Shown here: piece after piece, positions 56,233 to 64,000 of the stretch
How positions within the stretch are numbered: the first letter of the stretch is position 1
Layout of the letters: each line of letters begins with the position of its first letter
NCBI GenBank assembly: GCA_022360315.1
Contig: JAKSDA010000307.1
Coordinates: forward strand, 1-64,000
Reading direction: 5' to 3'
Origin: Pseudomonadota bacterium
GTDB lineage: Bacteria > Myxococcota_A > Polyangia > Haliangiales > Haliangiaceae
DNA: 64,000 nucleotides
Program-made: the position numbers and the translations under genes
The notes under the pieces: generated by a model
What the model saw: only the letters and a program-made list of their open reading frames with translations
Told to the model about the DNA's origin: nothing
Databases searched by the model: none

Positions 56233-56248
56233 TGGCCAGAGCTTTGCA
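56233..56248 (+). promoter_or_regulatory. Sigma-54-like -24/-12 promoter for the lipoprotein at 56276
   Basis: TGGCCA-GAGCT-TTGCA matches TGGCAC-N5-TTGCA at 9 of 11 positions, including the whole -12 element; GG and GC are ten bases apart. The start would be near 56259, about 17 bases before the ATG. Confidence 0.6.
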
Positions 56249-56275
56249 TTCAAATACAACGAGTGAGATGAAATC

Positions 56276-57328
56276 ATGAATAAGAATGCAATAGCAGTTA
56301 TGGCAACATTAACCGGCTTGCTGCTTTCAGGTTGTATGGCGGAGATCGGCGCCTTCGAAGCGTTTCCTGGGTCTCTTGATGACAGCGATGGTAGCGACTC
56401 GACAGATTCGCCCGGGGATCCGGGCAGGCCGGTTCCGCAGCCGGTGACGATTCCAGGTCAGATCGAGCCCTGGCCGGGGCAGCTCCGCGCCTGGCCAGCT
56501 GAATCTCGTCAGCAAGCCACTTCTCTTTTCACCGCCGGGCCGAATAGCGTGCTCGACGAGGATAACTGGAGTGGAGCGCATTGGAATCCACAGACTCAAA
56601 CACTCTGGCTGTGTCGCAATCGGCACGGCATCCGCTCCTATGTCTACAACGGAACCGGCTTCGTCCTGGATGCGCTTTATTCCATCGACGCCGATCTCGA
56701 GGGGATCACCCAGGCCGACTACGCGCGGCCGGAGGTGTACACAGTGGCGGAAAAAGAGCAGCAGATCCGACAATACGATGTTTCCGGCGCCACACCCGTT
56801 TTGCTGCAATCATGGGATATCAGCTCGCTGGTAGCCGACGGGCAAGGTATGGAGGGAATCGTATTCATCCCCGACTCGTTCCTTGCAACGCAGGGATTCC
56901 GCGATGCGCAAGGAGCGCTGTATCCGCGCAGTGTGTACGGAACCGGCGGAGTTTTTCTGGTCTCGCATCAATCCGGTGGAGACATCTTTGCACTCGATCT
57001 CGAGGGCAACGGCAATTACTCGACGATCGGCCGTTATCGGGTTCCCCTGGCCAGTACCCGGGGGCTCGAATTCGACCGGGAAGGCGGCGTTCTTTACATG
57101 GTCGACGGCACTCATACGGCGCGGAGCCTGGTAGCGGTCACTGGATCGGGCGCCGGGTCTCCGCAGGGCTTCGGCATACTCGACCTCTATGGCGGCCCTG
57201 GACCGGACGGCGCCGAGGGCATCGCCGTGGCTCCGGCACAAGATGGAATCGATTGGGCGGTAATTACTGATGATGACAATACGGCCGGAAACACCGCCCT
57301 CCTGTGGTACAGAAACTTCACTCCCTAG
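56276..57328 (+). CDS. Lipoprotein with a propeller-like domain
   Basis: The 350-residue product has a signal and lipobox (LLLSGC at residues 15-20), an Asp/Ser/Pro-rich spacer (about 25-65) and a beta-rich domain (about 75-345). That domain has repeated strands such as GAHWNPQTQTLWLCRN, EGITQADYARPEVYTVAEKE, GMEGIVFIPDSFL and EGIAVAPAQDGIDWAVITDDD. These resemble phytase-like or SdiA-regulated propellers, in which such loops bind calcium, but the family is not certain. The short leader implied by the sigma-54-like promoter fits the ATG at 56276. It is the last gene before a possible terminator. It may be a surface partner of the DUF1622 proteins (inference from position only). Confidence 0.7.
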   Translation: MNKNAIAVMATLTGLLLSGCMAEIGAFEAFPGSLDDSDGSDSTDSPGDPGRPVPQPVTIPGQIEPWPGQLRAWPAESRQQATSLFTAGPNSVLDEDNWSGAHWNPQTQTLWLCRNRHGIRSYVYNGTGFVLDALYSIDADLEGITQADYARPEVYTVAEKEQQIRQYDVSGATPVLLQSWDISSLVADGQGMEGIVFIPDSFLATQGFRDAQGALYPRSVYGTGGVFLVSHQSGGDIFALDLEGNGNYSTIGRYRVPLASTRGLEFDREGGVLYMVDGTHTARSLVAVTGSGAGSPQGFGILDLYGGPGPDGAEGIAVAPAQDGIDWAVITDDDNTAGNTALLWYRNFTP

Positions 57329-57344
57329 CCATTCACGGCCGTAG

Positions 57345-57371
57345 ATCGCGAATTTGGGGTCGTATCGCGAT
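57345..57371. terminator. Hairpin after the lipoprotein gene
   Basis: ATCGCGA (57345) and TCGCGAT (57365) form a 7-bp stem 16 bp after the stop. No T tract follows. Confidence 0.35.
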
Positions 57372-57420
57372 CCGGCTGCTCCAACCCGACAGAGATTTCA
57401 CCTGCGCAATCAAGTGTAAT

Positions 57421-57425
57421 GGAGG
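57421..57425 (+). promoter_or_regulatory. Ribosome binding site that decides the nhaA start
   Basis: GGAGG is directly adjacent to an ATG at 57426 (no spacing) but lies six bases from the in-frame GTG at 57432, so the GTG is the more plausible start. Confidence 0.6.
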
Positions 57426-57431
57426 ATGTTC

Positions 57432-58808
57432 GTGCTTAACAAACCGATGCTAAGAGTCGCCAATCGAATCAAGGCTCCTGTCGATGCATTTCTGCACACC
57501 GAATCGGCGAGCAGCATCTTGCTGCTCATCGCTGCGGCTGTCGCGCTTTTGTGGGCCAACTCGTCTGCGGCTGAGTCCTACGAACACTTATGGCACACCG
57601 AGTTCAGCATCACGCTGGGCAGCTGGTCAATGAAGCAATCGTTGCACTTTTGGATCAACGATTTTTTGATGACGATTTTTTTTCTAGTCGTTGGTCTGGA
57701 GATCAAGCGTGAAATCGTCGAAGGCGAGTTGGCCGACATGCGGCGCGCCTCGCTGCCGATTGCAGCGGCGGTAGGCGGTATGCTGGTGCCGGCAGCGATC
57801 TATTTCGCACTCAACCCGACCGGCCCTGGTTCGCAGGGATGGGGCGTGCCCATGGCCACTGACATTGCGTTTGCCTTGGGTGTCTTGGGTTTGCTCGGCA
57901 AGCGGGTGCCAGCGTCGTTGCGCGTGCTGCTCCTGGCCCTGGCCATCATCGACGATATCGGAGCTATCCTGGTCATCGCTGTTTTTTACTCGTCCGGAAT
58001 CAATCCCGACGCATTCATCACCATCGCGATCGGTCTGGCCATTCTGTTGGGCATGCTGCAGGCCGGTGTGCGGCCTGGATCCATGTATATCGTGCCTGTC
58101 ATTGTCTTGTGGGCCGGGGCATATAGTCTCGGTGTGCACCCGACCATCGCCGGCGTGATCGTGGGATTGGTTATGCCGGTCAGGCCATGGCTGAGCAGGA
58201 AAGAGTTCGTCGAGGTTGCCGAGGTTGCGCTCCGCGAGTACCACGTCCTCACGTCGCAAGAGCACAAACACAAAGACGCCCTCACCCCGCTGCGGCGCCT
58301 GTCGATGGCGGGACGCGAGGCCGCCTCTCCGGTTTCCCGCGCCGAGGCCGCGTTTCATCCCTGGGTTGCGTTTCTCATCATGCCGCTATTCGCCCTGGCC
58401 TATGCTGGCGTCAATCTGGGCGGAGTCGAGATGTCCCTCGACGGTGCTTCGATGGCCACACTCGGTGTCATGCTCGGTCTGGCCTTTGGCAAGCCAGCGG
58501 GCATCTTGTTGTTCTCGTGGCTAACCACCCGCATGGGCTGGTGCACTCTGCCGCGCGGCGTGACCTGGGGCGGCATCACCGTGCTCGGTTGCGCTGCCGG
58601 AATCGGCTTTACCATGGCGATTTTCATCGCCGAGCTCGCCTTCCGGGGTTCTGACCTGTTGCAGATCACCAAGCTGGCCATCCTGGGTGGCTCGGCCATT
58701 GCTGGAGTCACGGCCATGACCATGGGCCGCATCTTCCTGGCCGGTGAGCTCGATCCTGCTGTCGCCCGCCTCACCCCGGCCCAGGTCGAAGTCTCCAACG
58801 AAGCCTAA
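57432..58808 (+). CDS. nhaA: Na+/H+ antiporter NhaA
   Basis: The 458-residue membrane protein exchanges two protons for one sodium across the inner membrane. It has the family's key aspartates: one in MATDIAFALG (about residue 143) and the pair in LAIIDDIGAIL (about 173). It also shows SLHFWINDFLMTIFFLVVGLEIKREIVEGEL, the HPTIAGVIVG motif, and late GITVLGCAAGIGFTMAIFIAELAF, with about eleven spans. It is longer than the E. coli enzyme (388) by an extra loop of about 50 residues rich in charges (REYHVLTSQEHKHKDALTPL) between the two halves. The start is taken as GTG at 57432. It stands alone and is probably involved in pH and sodium homeostasis. Confidence 0.95.
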   Translation: MLNKPMLRVANRIKAPVDAFLHTESASSILLLIAAAVALLWANSSAAESYEHLWHTEFSITLGSWSMKQSLHFWINDFLMTIFFLVVGLEIKREIVEGELADMRRASLPIAAAVGGMLVPAAIYFALNPTGPGSQGWGVPMATDIAFALGVLGLLGKRVPASLRVLLLALAIIDDIGAILVIAVFYSSGINPDAFITIAIGLAILLGMLQAGVRPGSMYIVPVIVLWAGAYSLGVHPTIAGVIVGLVMPVRPWLSRKEFVEVAEVALREYHVLTSQEHKHKDALTPLRRLSMAGREAASPVSRAEAAFHPWVAFLIMPLFALAYAGVNLGGVEMSLDGASMATLGVMLGLAFGKPAGILLFSWLTTRMGWCTLPRGVTWGGITVLGCAAGIGFTMAIFIAELAFRGSDLLQITKLAILGGSAIAGVTAMTMGRIFLAGELDPAVARLTPAQVEVSNEA

Positions 58809-58877
58809 ACCCTCTCCCCGGCTGTAACTGCCTGCCCTCGCACGAATCACTCCACATTCGAGCTCGACGACTCCGAG

Positions 58878-58892
58878 CCGGCTGTTTGCCGG
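58878..58892. terminator. Small hairpin after nhaA
   Basis: CCGGC and GCCGG form a 5-bp stem around a five-base loop, with TTTGTGTG after GGCCGGTC downstream. Weak candidate only. Confidence 0.25.
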
Positions 58893-58967
58893 GCCGGTCT
58901 TTGTGTGTAACGCTTGACCGCATAGTCCAGCATATCCATCACTGGTTAGCCGATGACAGAAGCTTTC

Positions 58968-59420
58968 ATGAAACAAGTTGCGGTTTCCCTCTCCCTTATG
59001 CTCCTCGCTGCTGCGTGCGGTGACGACAGCGGCTCGAATCAGACAGCTGATAGTTGTGAAAACGAAACCCGCGCCGACGAATTCATCGTCGGGCTCGACA
59101 AGGTGGGCCAAAACGGCCTCAAGGTGGTCTTGCTCGAAGCCACCCCGGCCCGGCCGGCCAAGGGCGACAATGACTGGCGAATCCAGGTATTAGACGCCAC
59201 CGACACCGCTCTGGATGGACTTCAGATCGGCGTCACGCCATGGATGCCCGATCACGGCCACGGTACGACCGTCAAAACGGTGGTCAGCGAGGTTGAAGGG
59301 GCGACCGGAGAGTACACGCTGTCTCCGGTCAATCTGTGGATGCCCGGGCTGTGGACAGTGACCCTCAATATCAATGACAGCGCCGACGAAGTCGTCTTCG
59401 CGACCTGCATCGAGGGCTGA
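58968..59420 (+). CDS. YtkA/FixH-like small lipoprotein
   Basis: The 150-residue product has a lipoprotein signal (MKQVAVSLSLMLLAAAC, cysteine near residue 17), a short Asp/Ser/Asn spacer, and one immunoglobulin-like domain. Its MPDHGHGT loop is typical of YtkA-like copper or metal-handling domains. LWTVTLNIND and EVVFATCIEG are the final strands. The ATG at 58968 is preferred over one five codons earlier because it gives the normal Lys-bearing n-region; neither has a strong ribosome site. It follows nhaA by 160 bp. A metal-binding role is possible from the His pair but unproved. Confidence 0.7.
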   Translation: MKQVAVSLSLMLLAAACGDDSGSNQTADSCENETRADEFIVGLDKVGQNGLKVVLLEATPARPAKGDNDWRIQVLDATDTALDGLQIGVTPWMPDHGHGTTVKTVVSEVEGATGEYTLSPVNLWMPGLWTVTLNINDSADEVVFATCIEG

Positions 59421-59453
59421 CCGACAATCTGGCCAGCCGAGCGCCTCGGTCAG
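59417..59453. terminator. Bidirectional terminator hairpin between convergent genes
   Basis: CTGACCGA (59417) and TCGGTCAG (59446) form a perfect 8-bp stem with a further CCGAG/CTCGG stem inside the loop; the flanking genes end at 59420 and 59457. Confidence 0.45.
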
Positions 59454-59456
59454 ACC

Positions 59457-60293
59457 TCAGGTCAGCCAGTCGGAATACAGCTCCGGGCGACGGTCGCGCA
59501 AATACAAACGGCGCGCAACCGAGCGGGAAACCTGGGTGAAATCGAGCTCGGCATAGAGTATCTCGTCACTGCCTTGCGCCGCGCTGGCCAGTACCGTGCC
59601 ATCCGGGGCGCAGACAAACGATTCTCCGGCGAAATCCAGGTGTTCTTCGCGACCGACACGATTGCACAGAGCGATGAAGTATCCGTTCTGGAATGCCGTC
59701 ACACGCATCTCTGCCTGGTATAGCTCGTCGGGCCACTCGTCGACGACTCCGGCTTGCGGCACCAAGACCAGCTGAGCCCCACCCAGCGCCAGAGCGCGCA
59801 TGTACTCCGGAAAGTGGCGGTCATAGCAGATCGCGACACCAATGGTGCCTACTGCGGTTTGATAGACCGGCGCCCCACGGTCGCTGGGCCAGTAATAATC
59901 GGTTTCGTGAAAATGCTCGTAGTTGGTGATGTGCACCATCCGCGTCCGGCCGATGAGCGAGCCATCGGCGTCGATCACGGGGGAGGTGTCGAACGTTTGT
60001 TCGCCATCGAGTTCGAACAGATTGGGCACGACTACAACGCCCAGCTCTCTTGCCGCCGCGCACAATGCTTCGGTGACCGGACCGGGAATCGGCTCGGCCA
60101 GATCGGCCACCCGTCCCCGGGCAGGGCGTTGCGGGTAAAAGCGCTCGAATGACAGCTCGGCGTACGCGATCAGTTGCGCGCCATTGGCCGCCGCCTCGCG
60201 CAGTGCGGTTAATCCGCGCGCGAGATTATCGCGCTTGTCGTGGCTGGCGTGCTGCTGAACCAGTGCAATGCGTGTTGTTTGATCGTTCGTCAC
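59457..60293 (-). CDS. Nitrilase-superfamily amidohydrolase with a missing canonical lysine
   Basis: The 278-residue product has the nitrilase/carbon-nitrogen hydrolase fold. The Glu in AYAELSFERFYPQ and the nucleophilic Cys in VAICYDRHFPEYMRALALGGAQ (about residue 154) are present. The usual catalytic Lys position (Y-R-K-x-H in relatives) reads RTRMVHI here. A Met or Arg at that site may mark a subfamily variant or loss of activity. Substrate is most likely an N-carbamoyl or amide compound such as N-carbamoylputrescine, but this is only family context. The start GTG at 60293 has a GGAG site; an upstream ATG at 60410 would add 39 unlike residues. Confidence 0.75.
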   Translation of the reverse strand: MTNDQTTRIALVQQHASHDKRDNLARGLTALREAAANGAQLIAYAELSFERFYPQRPARGRVADLAEPIPGPVTEALCAAARELGVVVVPNLFELDGEQTFDTSPVIDADGSLIGRTRMVHITNYEHFHETDYYWPSDRGAPVYQTAVGTIGVAICYDRHFPEYMRALALGGAQLVLVPQAGVVDEWPDELYQAEMRVTAFQNGYFIALCNRVGREEHLDFAGESFVCAPDGTVLASAAQGSDEILYAELDFTQVSRSVARRLYLRDRRPELYSDWLT

Positions 60294-60384
60294 AAGTTGC
60301 TCGCTCCAAGATATATGCGCCTTCCGAAGGTAACAGAATGGCCGACATTTGGGCTTGGCGAAGTCGCTGCTGGGCGCGATCAGC

Positions 60385-60966
60385 TCAACGCTTGAGCCTG
60401 AGCGGGGCAACGCCGGTCAACGTGACCCGCCCTTGCGGGTCGATGCGTATCTCTGCCTCGGGCGTGGCCTCGACCTCGCTCATGCTGTAGCGACCGGTCA
60501 AGAGGTGGATATGTTGGTTGGATGATCCGCGCAGACCGCGGCCGATTCGCCGCGCAGCCTGGTAGCGGCCGTCGATCAGCACATCGATGCGCTGCAGAAT
60601 CTCGCCGCCCGAGGGCATCGCTCGAATCTCGTCGATAGTGTAGCCCGAAAACACTACGATCGATAGGTTGGTGTGGGCCCGCACCTCGCTGACCAGCGCC
60701 AGCATTGCATCGGGTTGCTCGAGAGGTTCGCCGCCGCTCAACGTGATTCCCTCGATAGTGTCGCCTTGCCCGGCGAAGAGAGCAATCAGTTCGGCCACGG
60801 CAAGGCGTCGGCGAGGCCCGGCCGGGTGGGTGTCGGGATTGAAGCAGCCAGGGCAGCCCAGCGAGCAGCCCTGGAACCACAACACAAACCGCGTGCCCGG
60901 CCCGTTGGCCCGGCTTCTCGGCTGGTATGCGTGCACATCAATGGCAGTTTGGCCGATCGCTGGCAA
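60385..60966 (-). CDS. NrdG-like radical SAM activating protein
   Basis: The 193-residue product is a short radical SAM protein of the NrdG (anaerobic ribonucleotide reductase activase) type. It has CSLGCPGC with the CX3CX2C cluster motif, then GITLSGGEPLEQPD (the GGE SAM motif) and VFSGYTIDEIRAM. The region LIDGRYQAARRIGRGLRGSSNQHIH is also typical. It generates a 5'-deoxyadenosyl radical to activate a partner glycyl-radical enzyme or modify a small molecule. No nrdD gene is in the window, so the partner is unknown. It lies between the TldE and nitrilase genes on the same strand. Confidence 0.8.
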   Translation of the reverse strand: MPAIGQTAIDVHAYQPRSRANGPGTRFVLWFQGCSLGCPGCFNPDTHPAGPRRRLAVAELIALFAGQGDTIEGITLSGGEPLEQPDAMLALVSEVRAHTNLSIVVFSGYTIDEIRAMPSGGEILQRIDVLIDGRYQAARRIGRGLRGSSNQHIHLLTGRYSMSEVEATPEAEIRIDPQGRVTLTGVAPLRLKR

Positions 60967-60990
60967 GGCTCTGTCTCGCCGCGTCGGAGT

Positions 60991-62817
<1,827 letters not shown>

Positions 62818-62820
62818 GAT

Positions 62821-64000
62821 CTAGTTACCTCGACGGTCGTGGTTTTGGGCTGAGTTGGGCTCTCGTTCGATCGACGGCGGAGGCAGGACCGGCGGGCGGT
62901 CGACGCCCTTGAACCCGCGCTCGACTTCGAGAGATTTCAGGAGCAAGCTGGGCGCTGAGGCAGAAACCGGGACCCAGCCGCTTTCGGCGCCGCACATGCC
63001 GTTAAACGTTTCGACTTCGCGACTGGCCAGCATGATGGAGCCGAGCGCGGTGAGCGGGGTGCCCACGATGTCGACACCGCGCACCAGTTCGCGCCGGCCG
63101 TCGGGATACACCCGGTAGGCCATGACCGGATTGACCTTAAACGCCTGGGGCAAAAATCGACTGGTGTTGGTAAATCCGCCGCTGATGTCGCTAAATACCA
63201 TTCCGAACGGTTTGCCCTGGCGTTTCACTTCGGCGATGAGCGCTCGTTCCAGTTCGTCCCCTTGTACCGAGCGGGATACAGAGACGACCAGGTTGCCCTG
63301 CCGGCTCACTGCGTTGCGCCCCGGTTCCTTGCGCCCGTGGCCGTTGGAACGGCTGAATCCGGCGATCGGATTGCGGCCCATGATGAATCCCTTGAGCACT
63401 CCACGCTCGACCAGAATGGCGCGCTGGGCCCGCACGCCCTCGTCGTCAAAACGGTAGAAGCCATTGAGCGGCGCGCCATTGGCGGTCAGCAGCGTGGGAT
63501 CGTCGTACACGGTGAGCCACTGCGGCATGATCTCCTCGCCGACCTTGGACGCAAATGTCTGTCCGCTGGTGCGCTGCTTTTGTCGATGGCCTTCGATGCG
63601 ATGGCCAAATACCTCGTGAAAAAACACCCCGGCAGCGCGCCCCTCGAGAATGGCTGGCCCGACATATGGATCGACCACCGGGGCTCTGTGTAGAGCATTC
63701 AGGTCGGAGGTGACGCGGGCGATGATCCTGTCGAGTTCGGCGTCGTCGGGAAGCCCGGCGGGGGTGCGGGCAAAGCGCTGCTCGACCCGACCGAGCGGCA
63801 TGCCATCGTCGGCCTTGACCCCGACGCTCACCGACATCAGGGCGCTCGGCCGCACCATCTGCAATACCGTGCCCTCGGAGTTGACGAAATATACTGTGCG
63901 CAGCTCGAAATCGAGCCGACACGTGGCCCGGGTAGCGACCCCGCGGAAGGCCCGCTTCGAACAATCGCGCGCCCGCTTGATCCACATGTCCTCATCGAAA
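62821..64000 (-). CDS. TldD-like zinc metalloprotease (5' end beyond window)
   Basis: The frame is open to the window edge on the minus strand and stops at 62821, giving at least 392 residues. The TldD zinc site is clear: GVFFHEVFGHRIEGHRQK, where the HExxxH motif holds zinc. Later blocks LNGFYRFDDEGVRAQRAILVERGVLKGFIMGRN and RSNGHGRKEPGRNAVS are also family-typical. The C-terminal 60 residues are Pro-rich and disordered. The true start and any signal peptide are outside the window. The downstream TldE gene starts after only 3 bp, so the two are surely co-transcribed and should act as a heteromeric protease. Confidence 0.9.
   Translation of the reverse strand, partial: FDEDMWIKRARDCSKRAFRGVATRATCRLDFELRTVYFVNSEGTVLQMVRPSALMSVSVGVKADDGMPLGRVEQRFARTPAGLPDDAELDRIIARVTSDLNALHRAPVVDPYVGPAILEGRAAGVFFHEVFGHRIEGHRQKQRTSGQTFASKVGEEIMPQWLTVYDDPTLLTANGAPLNGFYRFDDEGVRAQRAILVERGVLKGFIMGRNPIAGFSRSNGHGRKEPGRNAVSRQGNLVVSVSRSVQGDELERALIAEVKRQGKPFGMVFSDISGGFTNTSRFLPQAFKVNPVMAYRVYPDGRRELVRGVDIVGTPLTALGSIMLASREVETFNGMCGAESGWVPVSASAPSLLLKSLEVERGFKGVDRPPVLPPPSIEREPNSAQNHDRRGN

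Noticed and set aside
56014..56271. 85-codon frame before the lipoprotein gene
   Set aside because: No ribosome site, poor codon pattern and it overlaps the sigma-54-like promoter region.

Overview
The window looks like a chromosomal segment of a GC-rich, predatory- or social-type delta-lineage bacterium, most likely Myxococcota (Haliangium/Nannocystis-like). This is inferred from gene content: eukaryotic-like Ser/Thr kinases next to FHA-domain sigma-54 activators, OmpA proteins with thrombospondin type-3 calcium repeats, FHA-TM-TPR proteins, many lipoproteins, secreted TldD/TldE-type proteins and a GH106-like lipoprotein. No rRNA, tRNA, CRISPR array, IS element or prophage gene was recognised.

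Layout. 1-144: C-terminus of a coiled-coil protein built on a 21-bp tandem repeat. 494-3080: hypC-hypD-hypE, translationally coupled, for NiFe-hydrogenase maturation. 3231-9189 (minus): an MlaC-like lipid carrier, then a SpoIIE-type phosphatase, a giant TPR lipid/periplasmic protein and a PhnD-like binding protein in one likely operon. 9409-13074: TonB receptor plus type-I periplasmic-binding lipoprotein. 13089-14570 (minus): an atypical Ser/Thr kinase, a 52-aa coupled ORF and the relic of a metallo-beta-lactamase gene. 14569-19762: acyl-CoA dehydrogenase, FHA-sigma-54 activator coupled to a canonical membrane Ser/Thr kinase, and an Asp/Asn beta-hydroxylase-like protein. 19924-27989: GH106-like lipoprotein, OmpA-TSP3 protein, double-FHA membrane protein and C-terminal processing protease. 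28517-37742: SRPBCC protein, polyphosphate kinase with two small followers, a membrane-anchored ferredoxin/FAD oxidoreductase with a long disordered tail, a PlsC-like acyltransferase and a HEAT-repeat protein. 37717-42252: a 1511-aa internally duplicated propeller-like protein of no recognised family. 42497-46723: cupredoxin-like protein, S9 peptidase and class V aminotransferase.

46984-57328 is the most unusual region. Three DUF1622-type membrane proteins, each with a completely different C-terminal extension, lie with a predicted outer-membrane protein, an FHA-sigma-54 activator, a 43-aa single-span membrane protein, a lipoprotein, two good sigma-54-like promoters and a gene-poor stretch with two very strong hairpins. 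The rest (57432-64000) holds NhaA, a YtkA-like lipoprotein, a nitrilase-family amidohydrolase, a NrdG-like radical SAM protein and a TldE/TldD pair cut by the window end.

Across the window at least seven copies of a dispersed intergenic repeat were recognised by eye. It has a hairpin built on AACAGAAACGC/GCGTTTCTGTT arms, followed in complete copies by a roughly 130-bp body. Several copies abut or overlap stop codons, so it may act as a transcription end or mRNA-stability element.
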